Shown here piece after piece: positions 24,954 through 33,476 of a stretch of DNA of 64,000 bases; positions within the stretch are counted from its first letter, which is position 1; each line of letters begins with the position of its first letter. The position numbers and the translations under genes were made by a program. Source of the DNA: JBBSNV01 sp964458605 (GTDB taxonomy: Bacteria; Pseudomonadota; Alphaproteobacteria; Reyranellales; JAQSWP01); the NCBI GenBank assembly GCA_964458605.1, contig CAYWLS010000004.1:62001-126000 (forward strand). Reading direction: 5' to 3'. The notes beneath the pieces were generated by a model. That model worked only from the letters and a program-made list of their open reading frames with translations, was not told the DNA's origin and did no database searches.

Positions 24954-26144
24954 CTAGAACAGATGGCCGGCGCGCTGCGCCTTGGTGCGCAGATAGTTCT
25001 CGTTGTGGCCGTTGGCCGGAAAGACATGCGGCACGCGCTCGATCACGGCGACGCCGTAGTGTTCGAGCTGACCCAGCTTCTGCGGATTGTTGGTCATCAG
25101 GCGCACCTGCTTGATGCCCATGCCGGCCAGGATGGTGGCGGCCGGACTGTAGATGCGCTCGTCGGCGTCGTAGCCCAGCTGCTCGTTGGCGTCGATCGTG
25201 TCGAAGCCGGCATCCTGCAGCTGGTAGGCGCGCAGCTTGTTGACCAGGCCGATGCCGCGGCCTTCCTGGGCCAGATAGAGCAGCACGCCGGAGCCTGCCC
25301 TGGCGATCTCGGCGATGGCGCCGCGCAGCTGCTCGCCGCAATCGCAGCGCAGGCTGCCCAGCAGATCGCCGGTGAAGCATTCGGAGTGCAGCCGCACCAG
25401 CACCGGCTGGGTCGGATCGATGTCGCCGATGACGATGGCGAGATGCTCCTTGCCGCCGTCGCGCGGACGCCAGGCGACGATGCGCACCTGCTCGGCGCCC
25501 TCCAGCGGCACGCGCGATTCGGCGACCACGCGCAAGGTCTGGGCGGCAAGGTCTTCGTAGAGGGCGATCGATTCGGCCTCGACATAGACCAGGTCCGCCT
25601 CGACCGCCCAGGCCCGCAAGGTCCGGTTGCGGTCGTTGGCCAGCGGTCCCAGCAGAACCGCCGGCAGCAGGCGGGCGAGCTTGCTGAGCTCGATCGCCGC
25701 GCGCGCCACCTGCGGCGAGGGCGGCCGCTCGGGCCGGGAGAAATGGCGGCCGACCATGCGCGGATCGCAACGCGGGTCGCCGATCTCGGTCAGCACCGCG
25801 GCCGGCACGCCGCCGGGCACCGCCAGCGCCACCGTGTTGGTCTCGCGCACATGGCTCTGCAGATGCGGCGGCACGTCGATGCCCAGCGCCCGGCCGCGCT
25901 TCTCGGTCAGCAGCAGATAGGGCGTGGCCACGCACAGCCCGGCGATGCGCCGCTGCGTCTCGTTGGTCAGTCCTTCGGTCACGGCGATCAGCGCCGCCTC
26001 GCCGTTCTGCGCGCGCAGGGCGACGATGCCGCCCCGGCGCAACTCGGCCATGGCGCGCTCGACCGAGACCGGCGAGGGCGGTGGCGGCGGCGTGGGGGCC
26101 GGTGCAGCCGCTTTGGGCGGCTTGTTGGGCGGCGGAGCAGCCAT
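24954..26144 (-). CDS. ribA: GTP cyclohydrolase II with N-terminal DHBP-synthase-like domain
   Basis: A 396-residue enzyme for the first step of riboflavin synthesis (GTP to a diaminopyrimidine). The C-terminal half has the zinc site HSECFTGDLLGSLRCDCG, the catalytic QEGRGIGL loop and MGIKQVRLMTNNPQK. The N-terminal 170 residues resemble RibB but lack its acidic DDEDRENEGD active-site loop (here RAQNGEAALIAV), so that domain is probably inactive. A Pro-rich stretch (residues 4-25) leads the protein. No FMN riboswitch was seen upstream. Confidence 0.93.
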   Translation of the reverse strand: MAAPPPNKPPKAAAPAPTPPPPPSPVSVERAMAELRRGGIVALRAQNGEAALIAVTEGLTNETQRRIAGLCVATPYLLLTEKRGRALGIDVPPHLQSHVRETNTVALAVPGGVPAAVLTEIGDPRCDPRMVGRHFSRPERPPSPQVARAAIELSKLARLLPAVLLGPLANDRNRTLRAWAVEADLVYVEAESIALYEDLAAQTLRVVAESRVPLEGAEQVRIVAWRPRDGGKEHLAIVIGDIDPTQPVLVRLHSECFTGDLLGSLRCDCGEQLRGAIAEIARAGSGVLLYLAQEGRGIGLVNKLRAYQLQDAGFDTIDANEQLGYDADERIYSPAATILAGMGIKQVRLMTNNPQKLGQLEHYGVAVIERVPHVFPANGHNENYLRTKAQRAGHLF

Positions 26145-26267
26145 TTGAAAACCTTACACTTTTCGGGCCCCAGCTTCTATGTTGCTGTGCCGAACCTGAT
26201 CGTGAAGATGGCGGCGGGCCGGGCAAAGGTCAATGCGGCGGATGGCAGGCGGGGCATCAGGCGGGAC

Positions 26268-27143
26268 ATGGGAATCTATCGCGATTTCGACCAGGCGGGG
26301 CTGGACGCTGCCTACAACAACCGTGCCCATGTGCCTGGGCATGGCGCCGATTTCGCGCGCTGGCAGCGCGACAGCGAGGCGGCGCGGGCAAGCCTGAGCC
26401 ATTGCGCCGACCTGTCCTACGGGCTGTGGCCGCGCCAGCGCCTCGACTATTTTCCCGCCGCCGCCAAGGATGCGCCGCTGCTGGTGTTCATCCATGGCGG
26501 CTACTGGCAGGCCTTCGACCATCGCTCCTTCGACTATCTGGCGCCCGCCTTCGTCGCCGCCGGCGTCGGCTTCGCGTCGCTCAGTCACGCGCTGTGTCCC
26601 GATATCGACATGGGCGGGCTGGTGCAGCAGGTGCACGAGGGCATCGGCTGGCTGTGGGGCCGCGCCGAGGAGCTGGGCTTCGATCGCCGCCGCCTGTTCG
26701 TCGCCGGCCATTCGGCGGGCGGCCATCTGGCGGCGCTGCTGGCCGGCGCCGACTGGCGCCAGCGCGGCCTGCCGGCCGACGCGATCAAGGGCGCGGTCGC
26801 GGTGTCGGGGCTGTACGACCTGGAGCCGATCCGGCTCAGCTATCTCAACGGCGCGTTGCGGCTGGACGCGGCGGAAGCGCGACGGCTCAGCCCGCAGCAC
26901 AACCTGCCGCCGGCCGACCGGGCGATGGCGCCGCTGCTGCTGGCGGTGGGCGGAGAAGAACTGCCGGAATATCTGCGCCAGCAAGGCGACTACGCGGCGG
27001 CGCTGCGCGGGCTGAACCGCGTGGTCGGCGTCGCCACTTTGGAAGGACGCCACCACTTCAACGCCATCGATGCGCTGGGCGAGCCGGGCCATGCCCTGCA
27101 TCGGGCAGTTCTGCGCATGATTTCAAGCGGTTCCGTGGTATAA
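26268..27143 (+). CDS. Alpha/beta hydrolase, kynurenine-formamidase-like
   Basis: A 291-residue alpha/beta hydrolase. The oxyanion strand is VFIHGGYWQAFDHRSFDYL and the nucleophile elbow is VAGHSAGGHLAALL (Ser of GHSAGG near residue 150). A late His in GRHHFNAID completes a triad with an upstream acid. The HGGYW plus N-terminal AYNNRAHVPGH pattern is typical of the arylformamidase-like esterase group. No tryptophan-degradation genes are nearby, so the natural substrate is unknown. ATG at 26268 (MGIYRDFD) chosen on homology to family starts. Confidence 0.85.
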   Translation: MGIYRDFDQAGLDAAYNNRAHVPGHGADFARWQRDSEAARASLSHCADLSYGLWPRQRLDYFPAAAKDAPLLVFIHGGYWQAFDHRSFDYLAPAFVAAGVGFASLSHALCPDIDMGGLVQQVHEGIGWLWGRAEELGFDRRRLFVAGHSAGGHLAALLAGADWRQRGLPADAIKGAVAVSGLYDLEPIRLSYLNGALRLDAAEARRLSPQHNLPPADRAMAPLLLAVGGEELPEYLRQQGDYAAALRGLNRVVGVATLEGRHHFNAIDALGEPGHALHRAVLRMISSGSVV

Positions 27144-27175
27144 CGCAAGCCCAGCCAAAAGGGGCGGGACAGCGC

Positions 27176-27865
27176 ATGAGCAAAGGCAAGAAACTCCTGC
27201 TGGTGGACGACGAGAAGGCGTTGCGCCAGGCGCTGGCCGAGCAGCTCTCGCTGCACGAGGAGTTCACCATCGTCGAGGCGGCTTCCGGTGCCGAGGCGCT
27301 GGAGCGCGCCAAGCACGACTATTTCGACGCGCTGATCCTGGATATCGGCCTGCCCGACATGGACGGGCGCGACCTGTGCAAGCTGCTGCGCCGCTCCGGC
27401 GTGCGCGCGCCGATCATCATGCTGACCGCCGCCGATTCCGATTCCGACACCATCCTGGGACTGGATGCCGGGGCCAACGACTACATCACCAAGCCGTTCC
27501 GCATCACCGTGCTGCTGGCTCGCTTGCGCGCCCATCTGCGCCAGCACGAGCGCAGCGAGGATGCGGTGCTGCAGATCGGTCCCTACGAGTTCCAGCCGGC
27601 CGCCAAGATGCTGCTGGAGAAGGGCGGCAAGAAGAAGGTGCGGCTGACCGAGAAGGAAGCGGCGATCCTGAAATATCTCTATCGCGCCGGCGACAAGCCG
27701 GTGGCGCGCGAGACGCTGCTCAACGAGGTGTGGGGCTACAACGCCGGCGTCACCACCCACACGCTCGAAACGCACATCTATCGCCTGCGCCAGAAGATCG
27801 AGAAGGATCCGACCAACGCCACGATCCTGGTCACCGATCGCGGCGGCTATCGCCTGCAGCCTTGA
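27176..27865 (+). CDS. OmpR-family response regulator without a neighbouring kinase
   Basis: A 229-residue two-component regulator. The receiver domain (residues 6-120) has the acidic pair in LLLVDDEKA, the phospho-acceptor Asp in LILDIGLPDMDG, and Lys in YITKPF. The C-terminal winged helix (about 130-228) has RLTEKEAAILKYL and TLETHIYRLRQKIE. No histidine kinase gene is present within 20 kb on either side, so it is an orphan. The linker contains a Lys-rich stretch. It begins 32 bases after the hydrolase stop. Confidence 0.93.
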   Translation: MSKGKKLLLVDDEKALRQALAEQLSLHEEFTIVEAASGAEALERAKHDYFDALILDIGLPDMDGRDLCKLLRRSGVRAPIIMLTAADSDSDTILGLDAGANDYITKPFRITVLLARLRAHLRQHERSEDAVLQIGPYEFQPAAKMLLEKGGKKKVRLTEKEAAILKYLYRAGDKPVARETLLNEVWGYNAGVTTHTLETHIYRLRQKIEKDPTNATILVTDRGGYRLQP

Positions 27866-27902
27866 CCGCGGCCGGCGACAGGCGCCCCCCGGAGGAGAGC
27901 CC

Positions 27903-28292
27903 ATGCTACCCGTGCTGAGCGACGATCAGATGCCGGCCGCTTCGCGCGCGGTGATCGACGACATCAAGGCCACGCGCAACACCGACTTCGTCAACAATTT
28001 CTGGCGCGTGCTGGCGCACGACCCGGCGCTGCTCAAGCGCATCTGGGAGGATCTCAAGCAGGTGATGGGCCCGGGCAGTATCGACCCGCTGGTCAAGGAG
28101 ATGATCTACGTCGCGGTGTCGGTGGCCAACAACTGCGAATACTGCATCCGCTCGCACAGCGCCGCGGCGCGCGCCAAGGGCCTGACCCAGGCGCAGTTCA
28201 CCGAGCTGATGGCGGTGATCGCCATGGCCAGCACCACCAACCGTCTGGCCATCGGCCTGCAGGTGCCGGTCGACGAGGCGTTCCTGAAATAG
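27903..28292 (+). CDS. Carboxymuconolactone decarboxylase/AhpD-like protein
   Basis: A 129-residue helical protein with the AhpD-type redox motif NNCEYCIRSHSAAAR (Cys-x-x-Cys with His five residues after the second Cys, near residues 77-85). Many such proteins reduce peroxides or act as disulfide reductases; the exact role is unknown. Ribosome binding site GGAGGAG precedes the ATG. It is 37 bases downstream of the response regulator and may be in the same transcript. Confidence 0.88.
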   Translation: MLPVLSDDQMPAASRAVIDDIKATRNTDFVNNFWRVLAHDPALLKRIWEDLKQVMGPGSIDPLVKEMIYVAVSVANNCEYCIRSHSAAARAKGLTQAQFTELMAVIAMASTTNRLAIGLQVPVDEAFLK

Positions 28293-28641
28293 ATGGCGCC
28301 GCCGCGGGCAACGGTGGCGCGGCGCCTCGCCACTGGCGCCGCCCCTGCTCGCGGCGCTGCTCGGCGCGAGCGCGGCCAGGCCGGCCTCGCGTCCGACGAC
28401 GCGCGCGTGCCGGAGGCGCTGCATCCGGCGGTGCGCGCCACCCGCTACGGCGACCCCGACAAAAGGGTCTCGCTGGGCGCCTACGAGCTGCGGCACGACC
28501 GCCATGCGGACAGGGCGTGGGCGCGAAGAACGCCGTTCCGGTACGGCGAGTGACCTTATGAACGGCCGTTTACATCGGCGCAAAACCGGGTGACAATTTC
28601 CACCGAAGCTGGCCGCGCAAGGGCCGGCGCGGAGGATGCCC
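28293..28641. other. Region without a confident gene
   Basis: About 350 bases between the AhpD-like gene and the amidohydrolase. An 86-codon frame (28293-28553) starts right after the AhpD stop and contains ALHPAVRATRYGDPDKRVSLGAYELRHD, which has a protein-like feel, but it lacks a ribosome binding site and its first half is Arg/Ala-rich as expected of noise. It might be the remnant of a decayed gene. Confidence 0.4.
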
Positions 28642-29742
28642 ATGACCAAGCGCCCGATCTCGGCCGATTCGCACATCACCGAGCCGCCCAACTGCTATGT
28701 CGACAATATCGACCCGGCCTGGCGCGATCGTGCCCCGCATGTGGTGCGCGACGGCAGCGGCTCGGACATCTATGTCGTCGACGGCCTGAAGCAGAAGATC
28801 GCCATGGGGCTGATCGCCGCCGCCGGCCGGCCGGCCGAGACGCTGACCATGGGCGGCGGCAGCTACGACACGATGCATCGCGGCGGCTGGGACGCCAAGG
28901 CGCGGCTGGCCGACCAGGATCGCGACGGCGTGGCCGCCGAGCTGATCTACGCCTCGGTCGGCATGCTGCTGTGCGGCCATCCCGATCTCGACTACAAGAA
29001 CGCCTGCTTCCACGCCTATAACCGCTGGTTGCAGGGTTTCTGCGCCGATGCGCCCAGCCGCGTGTTCGGGTTGGGCCAGACCGCGCTGCGCACGCCCGAG
29101 GAAGGCATCGAGGATTTCCAGCGCATCAAGGAGATGGGCTTCGTCGGCGTCATGATGCCCGGCAATCCCGGCATCGCCGATTACGACGATCCGATGTGGG
29201 ATCCGCTGTGGGAGGCCTCGGTGGCGCTCGACCTGCCGGTGTCGTTCCACATCCTGACCTCGAAGGAAGACCAGCAGAAGGCGCGCGGTCCGCGCATCAA
29301 CGGCTTCCAGGGCATCATCCGCGGCTGCCAGGACATCATCGGCACCTTCATCTTCGGCGGCGTGTTCATGCGCAATCCCAAGCTCAAGGTGGTGTGCGTG
29401 GAGGCCGATGCCGGCTGGGTGCCGCACTACATGTACCGCATGGACCACGCCTACAAGCGCCATCGCCACTGGATGAAGGGCAAGGAACTCGACCGCATGC
29501 CCAGCGAATATTTCCGCGACAACGTCTACCTGACGTTCCAGGACGACCACACCGCCTTTCAGATGCGCCACCTGATGAACATCGAGCGGCTGATGTGGGC
29601 GTCGGATTTCCCGCATTCGGATTCGACCTGGCCCCATTCGCGCCAGGTGCTGGCCGAGCAGGCCGCCGACCTCACCGCCTACGAGCGCGATCGCATCGTG
29701 CACGACAACGTGCAGGAGCTTTACGGCCTGCCGGTGAACTGA
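28642..29742 (+). CDS. Amidohydrolase family (AMH2) protein
   Basis: A 366-residue metal-dependent TIM-barrel hydrolase or decarboxylase of the amidohydrolase-2 family. Metal ligands are visible in ISADSHITEPP (the D-x-H motif), PVSFHI, and WASDFPHSDSTWP near the end. A typical YKNACFHAYNRWLQGFC segment is present. Relatives act on aromatic acids, but the substrate is unknown here. The ATG at 28642 was chosen because GGAGG ends six bases before it; an ATG at 28636 would leave no spacing. Confidence 0.88.
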   Translation: MTKRPISADSHITEPPNCYVDNIDPAWRDRAPHVVRDGSGSDIYVVDGLKQKIAMGLIAAAGRPAETLTMGGGSYDTMHRGGWDAKARLADQDRDGVAAELIYASVGMLLCGHPDLDYKNACFHAYNRWLQGFCADAPSRVFGLGQTALRTPEEGIEDFQRIKEMGFVGVMMPGNPGIADYDDPMWDPLWEASVALDLPVSFHILTSKEDQQKARGPRINGFQGIIRGCQDIIGTFIFGGVFMRNPKLKVVCVEADAGWVPHYMYRMDHAYKRHRHWMKGKELDRMPSEYFRDNVYLTFQDDHTAFQMRHLMNIERLMWASDFPHSDSTWPHSRQVLAEQAADLTAYERDRIVHDNVQELYGLPVN

Positions 29743-29743
29743 G

Positions 29744-30442
29744 CTACTGCACGCAGCCGCAGCGAGCCGCCGCGGCATAGTCCAGCAATCGCGGATCGGC
29801 CATCGCGCCTGTTGCGACGTAGCGGTCGATGATGCGCTCGACCTGTTCGGCGCGCTGCCAATGCCAATGACCCAGCCCGTGCAGGGCACTCTCCTGGCAC
29901 GCCGCGGCGGGCAGCGACAGGATGCGGGACATGGTTTGCAGGGCCGCATCGTGCAGTGCGTCGCGGTGCGGATCGTCGGCTTGGGCGATGGCCGGAAAGC
30001 TGTCCCACCACATGTAACAGACGCCGTTGATCGACGGTACCGCCGACTCGCCCAGATGTCCCAACGCCGCTGCGCAGCGCCTCGCGAACAGATTGCCGAA
30101 CAGCGTGGCCGTGGCTTCGATGCAGGCGCGGCGCCTGGCGACGGGGACGCTGCGCGCGCAGAGCCAGCCGGTTTCGCCCCGCACCGAAGTGTCGACCAGA
30201 TAGGTCAGTCCTTGCGCGATCTGCCGGTCGGCGAATCCGTCCAGCAAGATATCGGCCTGGCGGAACAGTCGCGTCAGGTAGTCGACGGCTACCGCGGGCT
30301 GCGGTGTCCACCACTGGGCATCGCTGTCCCAGAACCATTGCGGACGACCGATACGGACGTCGTGACCGAAGGCGTGTTCGATCCATTCGTCGAAGCGCAG
30401 ATCGGCGAGCGGCATCATGGCCGGCCGCAGCGGCTGGGGCAT
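29744..30442 (-). CDS. Unrecognised 232-residue protein
   Basis: A soluble protein rich in Trp, Ala and Cys (FDEWIEHAFGHDVRIGRP, FWDSDAQWW, SINGVCYMWWDSFPA, ALHGLGHWHWQRAEQVE). Codon usage and composition match neighbouring real genes. No motif or family name is recognised, and no membrane segment or signal peptide is seen. GLGHWHWQ and a C-terminal CGCVQ are distinctive. The ATG at 30442 is used; ATGs at 30418 and 30415 are possible, and none has a clear ribosome binding site. It converges with the amidohydrolase gene, one base apart. Confidence 0.7.
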   Translation of the reverse strand: MPQPLRPAMMPLADLRFDEWIEHAFGHDVRIGRPQWFWDSDAQWWTPQPAVAVDYLTRLFRQADILLDGFADRQIAQGLTYLVDTSVRGETGWLCARSVPVARRRACIEATATLFGNLFARRCAAALGHLGESAVPSINGVCYMWWDSFPAIAQADDPHRDALHDAALQTMSRILSLPAAACQESALHGLGHWHWQRAEQVERIIDRYVATGAMADPRLLDYAAAARCGCVQ

Positions 30443-30891
30443 CGGCGATGGGGGGCAAAATCTACCACCATGAGGGGCTCGGCCATGTTCCTTCGCGGTC
30501 CGTCGCTCATTCTGCCCGAACGGCCGGGCCGGCCCGAGAGCGGCAAAGGCATAAGTTCCGCGCATCCGCAGCCCCGCGCATCCGCAGCCCCACGCATCCG
30601 CCGCGACGGAGTGGCTTTTTCGGAACAACTAACTCCTTATCGCCGCTGGGAAATCGCGACAAGGACGGGTTGGCACGGAACGATGCCTATGATAGCTTTT
30701 GCCAAAATGAACAAGCCGTCATGAATTCGTCGCGGCGCCTCTCTGGGTGGCGCCGCGGCTTTTCTTGCGGCCAAACGCCGGGCCAACGCGCCCGGCGACA
30801 GGGGGCTGCAGGGTCGCCGCGCGCCGGCGTGGCTCTTGTGGGGCCTGCGCAAAAACGGTCAAATCTCAGCGCATCAATCAGGGAGCATACG
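30443..30891. other. Intergenic region upstream of the diiron protein gene
   Basis: A 449-base divergent spacer. It contains a 16-bp tandem repeat (30559-30602). No gene was found. A -10-like TATGAT at 30688-30693 has no matching -35, so the promoter is not assigned. Confidence 0.55.
30559..30602. repeat. 16-bp tandem repeat, 2.7 copies
   Basis: CGCGCATCCGCAGCCC is repeated exactly at 30559-30574 and 30575-30590, followed by a partial third copy (CACGCATCCGC). It lies in the spacer between the unknown gene and the diiron gene. Confidence 0.8.
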
Positions 30892-31962
30892 ATGTCCTCG
30901 ACACGCCTCTATCAACTGCCGGTCGAGACCACCGAGTGGAAGTTCGACGGCAAGACCGAGATCGCCTTCACCTGGGAATACGAGGACGGCAACCCCGAAC
31001 TGCTCGATCTCTACGAGAAGGGCAAGAAGCAGCAGTGGAACGCGACCACGCGCATCGACTGGTCGCAGGAGCTGGAATACGACAACCCGATGGGCATGCC
31101 GGACGAGACCATTCCGGTCTACGGCACCGAGATCTGGACCAAGATGACCGACAAGGAGAAGGTGTGGCTGCGCCGCAACCTGCAGTGCCACACCCTGTCG
31201 CAGTTCATGCATGGCGAGCAGGGCGCGCTGATCGCCACCGCCAAGATCGTCAACACGGTTCCCGACACCAACTCCAAATTCTATGCCGCGACCCAGGTGA
31301 TCGACGAGGCGCGCCACGTCGAGAGCTACAAGCGCCTGCTGCACGAGAAGTTCGACATCGCCTATCCCATCACCGAGAGCCTGAAGAACCTGCTCGAGCA
31401 GACGCTCAGCGACAACCGCTGGGACATGACCTATCTGGGCATGCAGATCCTGATCGAGGGCCTGGCGCTGGCCGCGTTCCAGCGCATCCGCGACCAGTCC
31501 AAGAACAACCTGGCGGCCTCGGTCAACGCCTATGTCATGCAGGACGAGGCGCGCCACGTGGCGTTCGGCCGGCTGTCCCTGCGCGACTACTATCCGCAAC
31601 TCTCCGACAAGGAGCGCGACGAGCGCGAGGAATTCGTGGTCGAGGCGATGCACTTCATGCGCGACCGCTTCAACCAGGGCGAGGTCTGGCTGCGCTCGGG
31701 CCTGCCGGTCGACAAGCTGATGGAGATCGCCGCCAATTCCGACGTCATGAAGCAGTTCCGCCAGCGCCTGTTCAGCCGCATCGTGCCGACCGTCAAGGAT
31801 ATCGGCCTGTGGGGCCCGCGCGTGCGCAAGGCGTTCGAGGAGATGGGCGTGATGGCCTATGCCGAGATCGACGCCAAGAAGATGCTGGAGAACGACCAGC
31901 GGGTGGCCGACGATTTCGACGCCAAGAAGTTCGTCCGCGAACAGGTCGCGGCGGCCGAATAG
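30892..31962 (+). CDS. Ferritin-like diiron oxidase of unknown substrate
   Basis: A 356-residue helical protein with the ligand pattern of the ribonucleotide-reductase-R2/diiron oxygenase fold: Glu in HGEQGALIATAK, EARH in VIDEARHVESY, Glu in ILIEGLALAAF, and EARH in MQDEARHVAFG. N-terminal RWNATTRIDWSQELEY-type sequence is typical of a widespread uncharacterised group. It is not a standard NrdB: the radical tyrosine context and the R1-binding tail are absent. Ribosome binding site GGGAG precedes the ATG. It has its own terminator and converges with the PaaK-like ligase cluster. Confidence 0.85.
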   Translation: MSSTRLYQLPVETTEWKFDGKTEIAFTWEYEDGNPELLDLYEKGKKQQWNATTRIDWSQELEYDNPMGMPDETIPVYGTEIWTKMTDKEKVWLRRNLQCHTLSQFMHGEQGALIATAKIVNTVPDTNSKFYAATQVIDEARHVESYKRLLHEKFDIAYPITESLKNLLEQTLSDNRWDMTYLGMQILIEGLALAAFQRIRDQSKNNLAASVNAYVMQDEARHVAFGRLSLRDYYPQLSDKERDEREEFVVEAMHFMRDRFNQGEVWLRSGLPVDKLMEIAANSDVMKQFRQRLFSRIVPTVKDIGLWGPRVRKAFEEMGVMAYAEIDAKKMLENDQRVADDFDAKKFVREQVAAAE

Positions 31963-31986
31963 CCGCTCCGCTTCGCGATCCATCGA

Positions 31987-32008
31987 GGGCGGCTGCGGCC
32001 GCCCTTTT
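31987..32008 (+). terminator. Rho-independent terminator of the diiron gene
   Basis: Perfect 7-bp stem (GGGCGGC and GCCGCCC, loop TGCG) followed by TTTT, 24 bases past the stop. Confidence 0.88.
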
Positions 32009-32029
32009 CCTTGCCGGCGCAGGCTCCGC

Positions 32030-33367
32030 TCAGGCCGAGGCGAACAGCTTGGGCGGCGGCACCGGCACCTGACACAGGTGGTAGAGAAACTTGGCGCCGG
32101 GCGGTCGTGGGATATCGGCCACCGGCACCAGCCGGGCGCTGAAGCTCTCGCCCAGTTCGCGCCTGACATAGCGTTGCAGGCCGTCGTGATCGACCGGCCG
32201 GTCGCCGGGGCTGGGCACGTAGCGCAGCTCGATCAGGTCGTAGTCGGTCTGCACGATCTGGATCTGCTCGAACCGCAGATAGTCGCCGAACAGCTTGGCC
32301 TGGGTGCTGGGAAAGAAGCGGCTGCCGTCGCGCCGCACGAAGGCTTCGGTGTGGCGTCCCAGCACGCGGGTCAGGCTGCGATGCGGCCGGCCGCAGGCAT
32401 TGGGCCGGTCGGCCAGCTGGGCGAAGTCGCCGGTGTCGTAGCGAATCAGCGGCATGGCGTAGGCGGAATGGGGCGTCACCAGCACGCGGCCGGTCTCGCC
32501 CGGCTCGCAAGGCGTGCCATCCTCGCGGAGGATCTCGACCAGCTTGCCTTCCTCGTTGAGGTGCAGCATGCCGCATTCGGGGCAGTCGACGGCGATGTTG
32601 CCGCATTCCTGGGAGCCGTAGGTATCGCGCACCGGCAAGCCGAACGCCGCCTGGCTCAGTTCGCGCACATGGCCCAGCAGCGGCCCGCCGACCGTCATCA
32701 CCACTTCCAGGCCCAGCGTGCGGCCCACGCCGCGCTTCAGCGCTTCCTCGGCCAGCAGTTCGAGATTGGCCGGTCGCGTCGTCAGGTAGCGGATGTTCTT
32801 GCGCGGGATCCATTCCAGCATGAAGTCGACCGGCCAGTGCAGCGGGCAGCCGTATTGGCGGCCGACCATGACGTCGAAGCGCCAGCCCTGGTTGCCCTCC
32901 TCCGACAGATGCCGGTGGTCGGCGCCGGTATAGGCGTGGATGCCGGCATAGTTCTTGGTGCCGTCCATGCCCCACCAGTCGTAGGCACGGTTGGAGAAGG
33001 CGTGGTCCGCTTCCAGCTGCGCGGTGCAGGTCAGGAAGCGCAGCGGCGTGCCGGTCGAGCCGGACGTTTTGTCTTCCTGCACGTCGCCGGCTTGCGCCGG
33101 CAGGCGCGTGGCGCGCAGCTCCATGTAGCGCTTGCTGGTCAGTTCGCGCGTCAGCACCGGGACCTGCCGCCAGCGCGAGAAATCGAAGCTGTCGCCGGGA
33201 AACAGCGGCGCCAGCCGCTTGCGGTAGTAGGGCGTGTTGCGGCGCGCGAAATCGCACAGCGCGGCCAGCCGCGTCTGGGCGTAGCGCGCCAGCTGCTCGG
33301 GCGTCAGCCGCTCGGCGCGGGCGATCTCCTCGCGGAACCGCGCGATGCGATCGAGGTCGGTCTGCAT
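32030..33367 (-). CDS. PaaK/CapK-type adenylate-forming ligase (third copy)
   Basis: A 445-residue member of the phenylacetate-CoA ligase/CapK branch of adenylate-forming enzymes, expected to activate a carboxylic acid as an acyl-AMP. The nucleotide loop is TSGSTGTPLRF, the A5-like motif DTYGSQECGN, and the hinge region ends in IRYDTGDFAQL. After the A5 motif there is a Cys/His cluster (ECGN, CPECGMLHLN) also found in the two sister copies. ATG at 33367 (MQTDLDRI) was preferred to an upstream TTG. It is the last gene of a six-gene strand-aligned cluster. Confidence 0.88.
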   Translation of the reverse strand: MQTDLDRIARFREEIARAERLTPEQLARYAQTRLAALCDFARRNTPYYRKRLAPLFPGDSFDFSRWRQVPVLTRELTSKRYMELRATRLPAQAGDVQEDKTSGSTGTPLRFLTCTAQLEADHAFSNRAYDWWGMDGTKNYAGIHAYTGADHRHLSEEGNQGWRFDVMVGRQYGCPLHWPVDFMLEWIPRKNIRYLTTRPANLELLAEEALKRGVGRTLGLEVVMTVGGPLLGHVRELSQAAFGLPVRDTYGSQECGNIAVDCPECGMLHLNEEGKLVEILREDGTPCEPGETGRVLVTPHSAYAMPLIRYDTGDFAQLADRPNACGRPHRSLTRVLGRHTEAFVRRDGSRFFPSTQAKLFGDYLRFEQIQIVQTDYDLIELRYVPSPGDRPVDHDGLQRYVRRELGESFSARLVPVADIPRPPGAKFLYHLCQVPVPPPKLFASA

Positions 33368-33476
33368 CGGCAAATTCTAGGGCGGATCGGGATGGGTTGG
33401 AACCGCTGCGGCGATTGCATTGAGGATCGATTTGTCGGAGGCGCACCAACGGGCGGTTGCCGCCTTTGTCGGCGCC

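Noticed and set aside
26145..26267. Possible FMN riboswitch upstream of ribA
   Set aside because: The 120 bases before ribA lack the conserved FMN aptamer blocks.
28293..28553. 86-codon frame after the AhpD-like gene
   Set aside because: No ribosome binding site, and an Ala/Arg-rich first half. The second half has some protein-like character, so it is noted only as a possible gene remnant.
30668..30690. Sigma-54-like TTGGCACGGAACGATGCC before the diiron gene
   Set aside because: The GG and GC elements are one base too far apart for a sigma-54 promoter, and no enhancer-binding protein gene is nearby.
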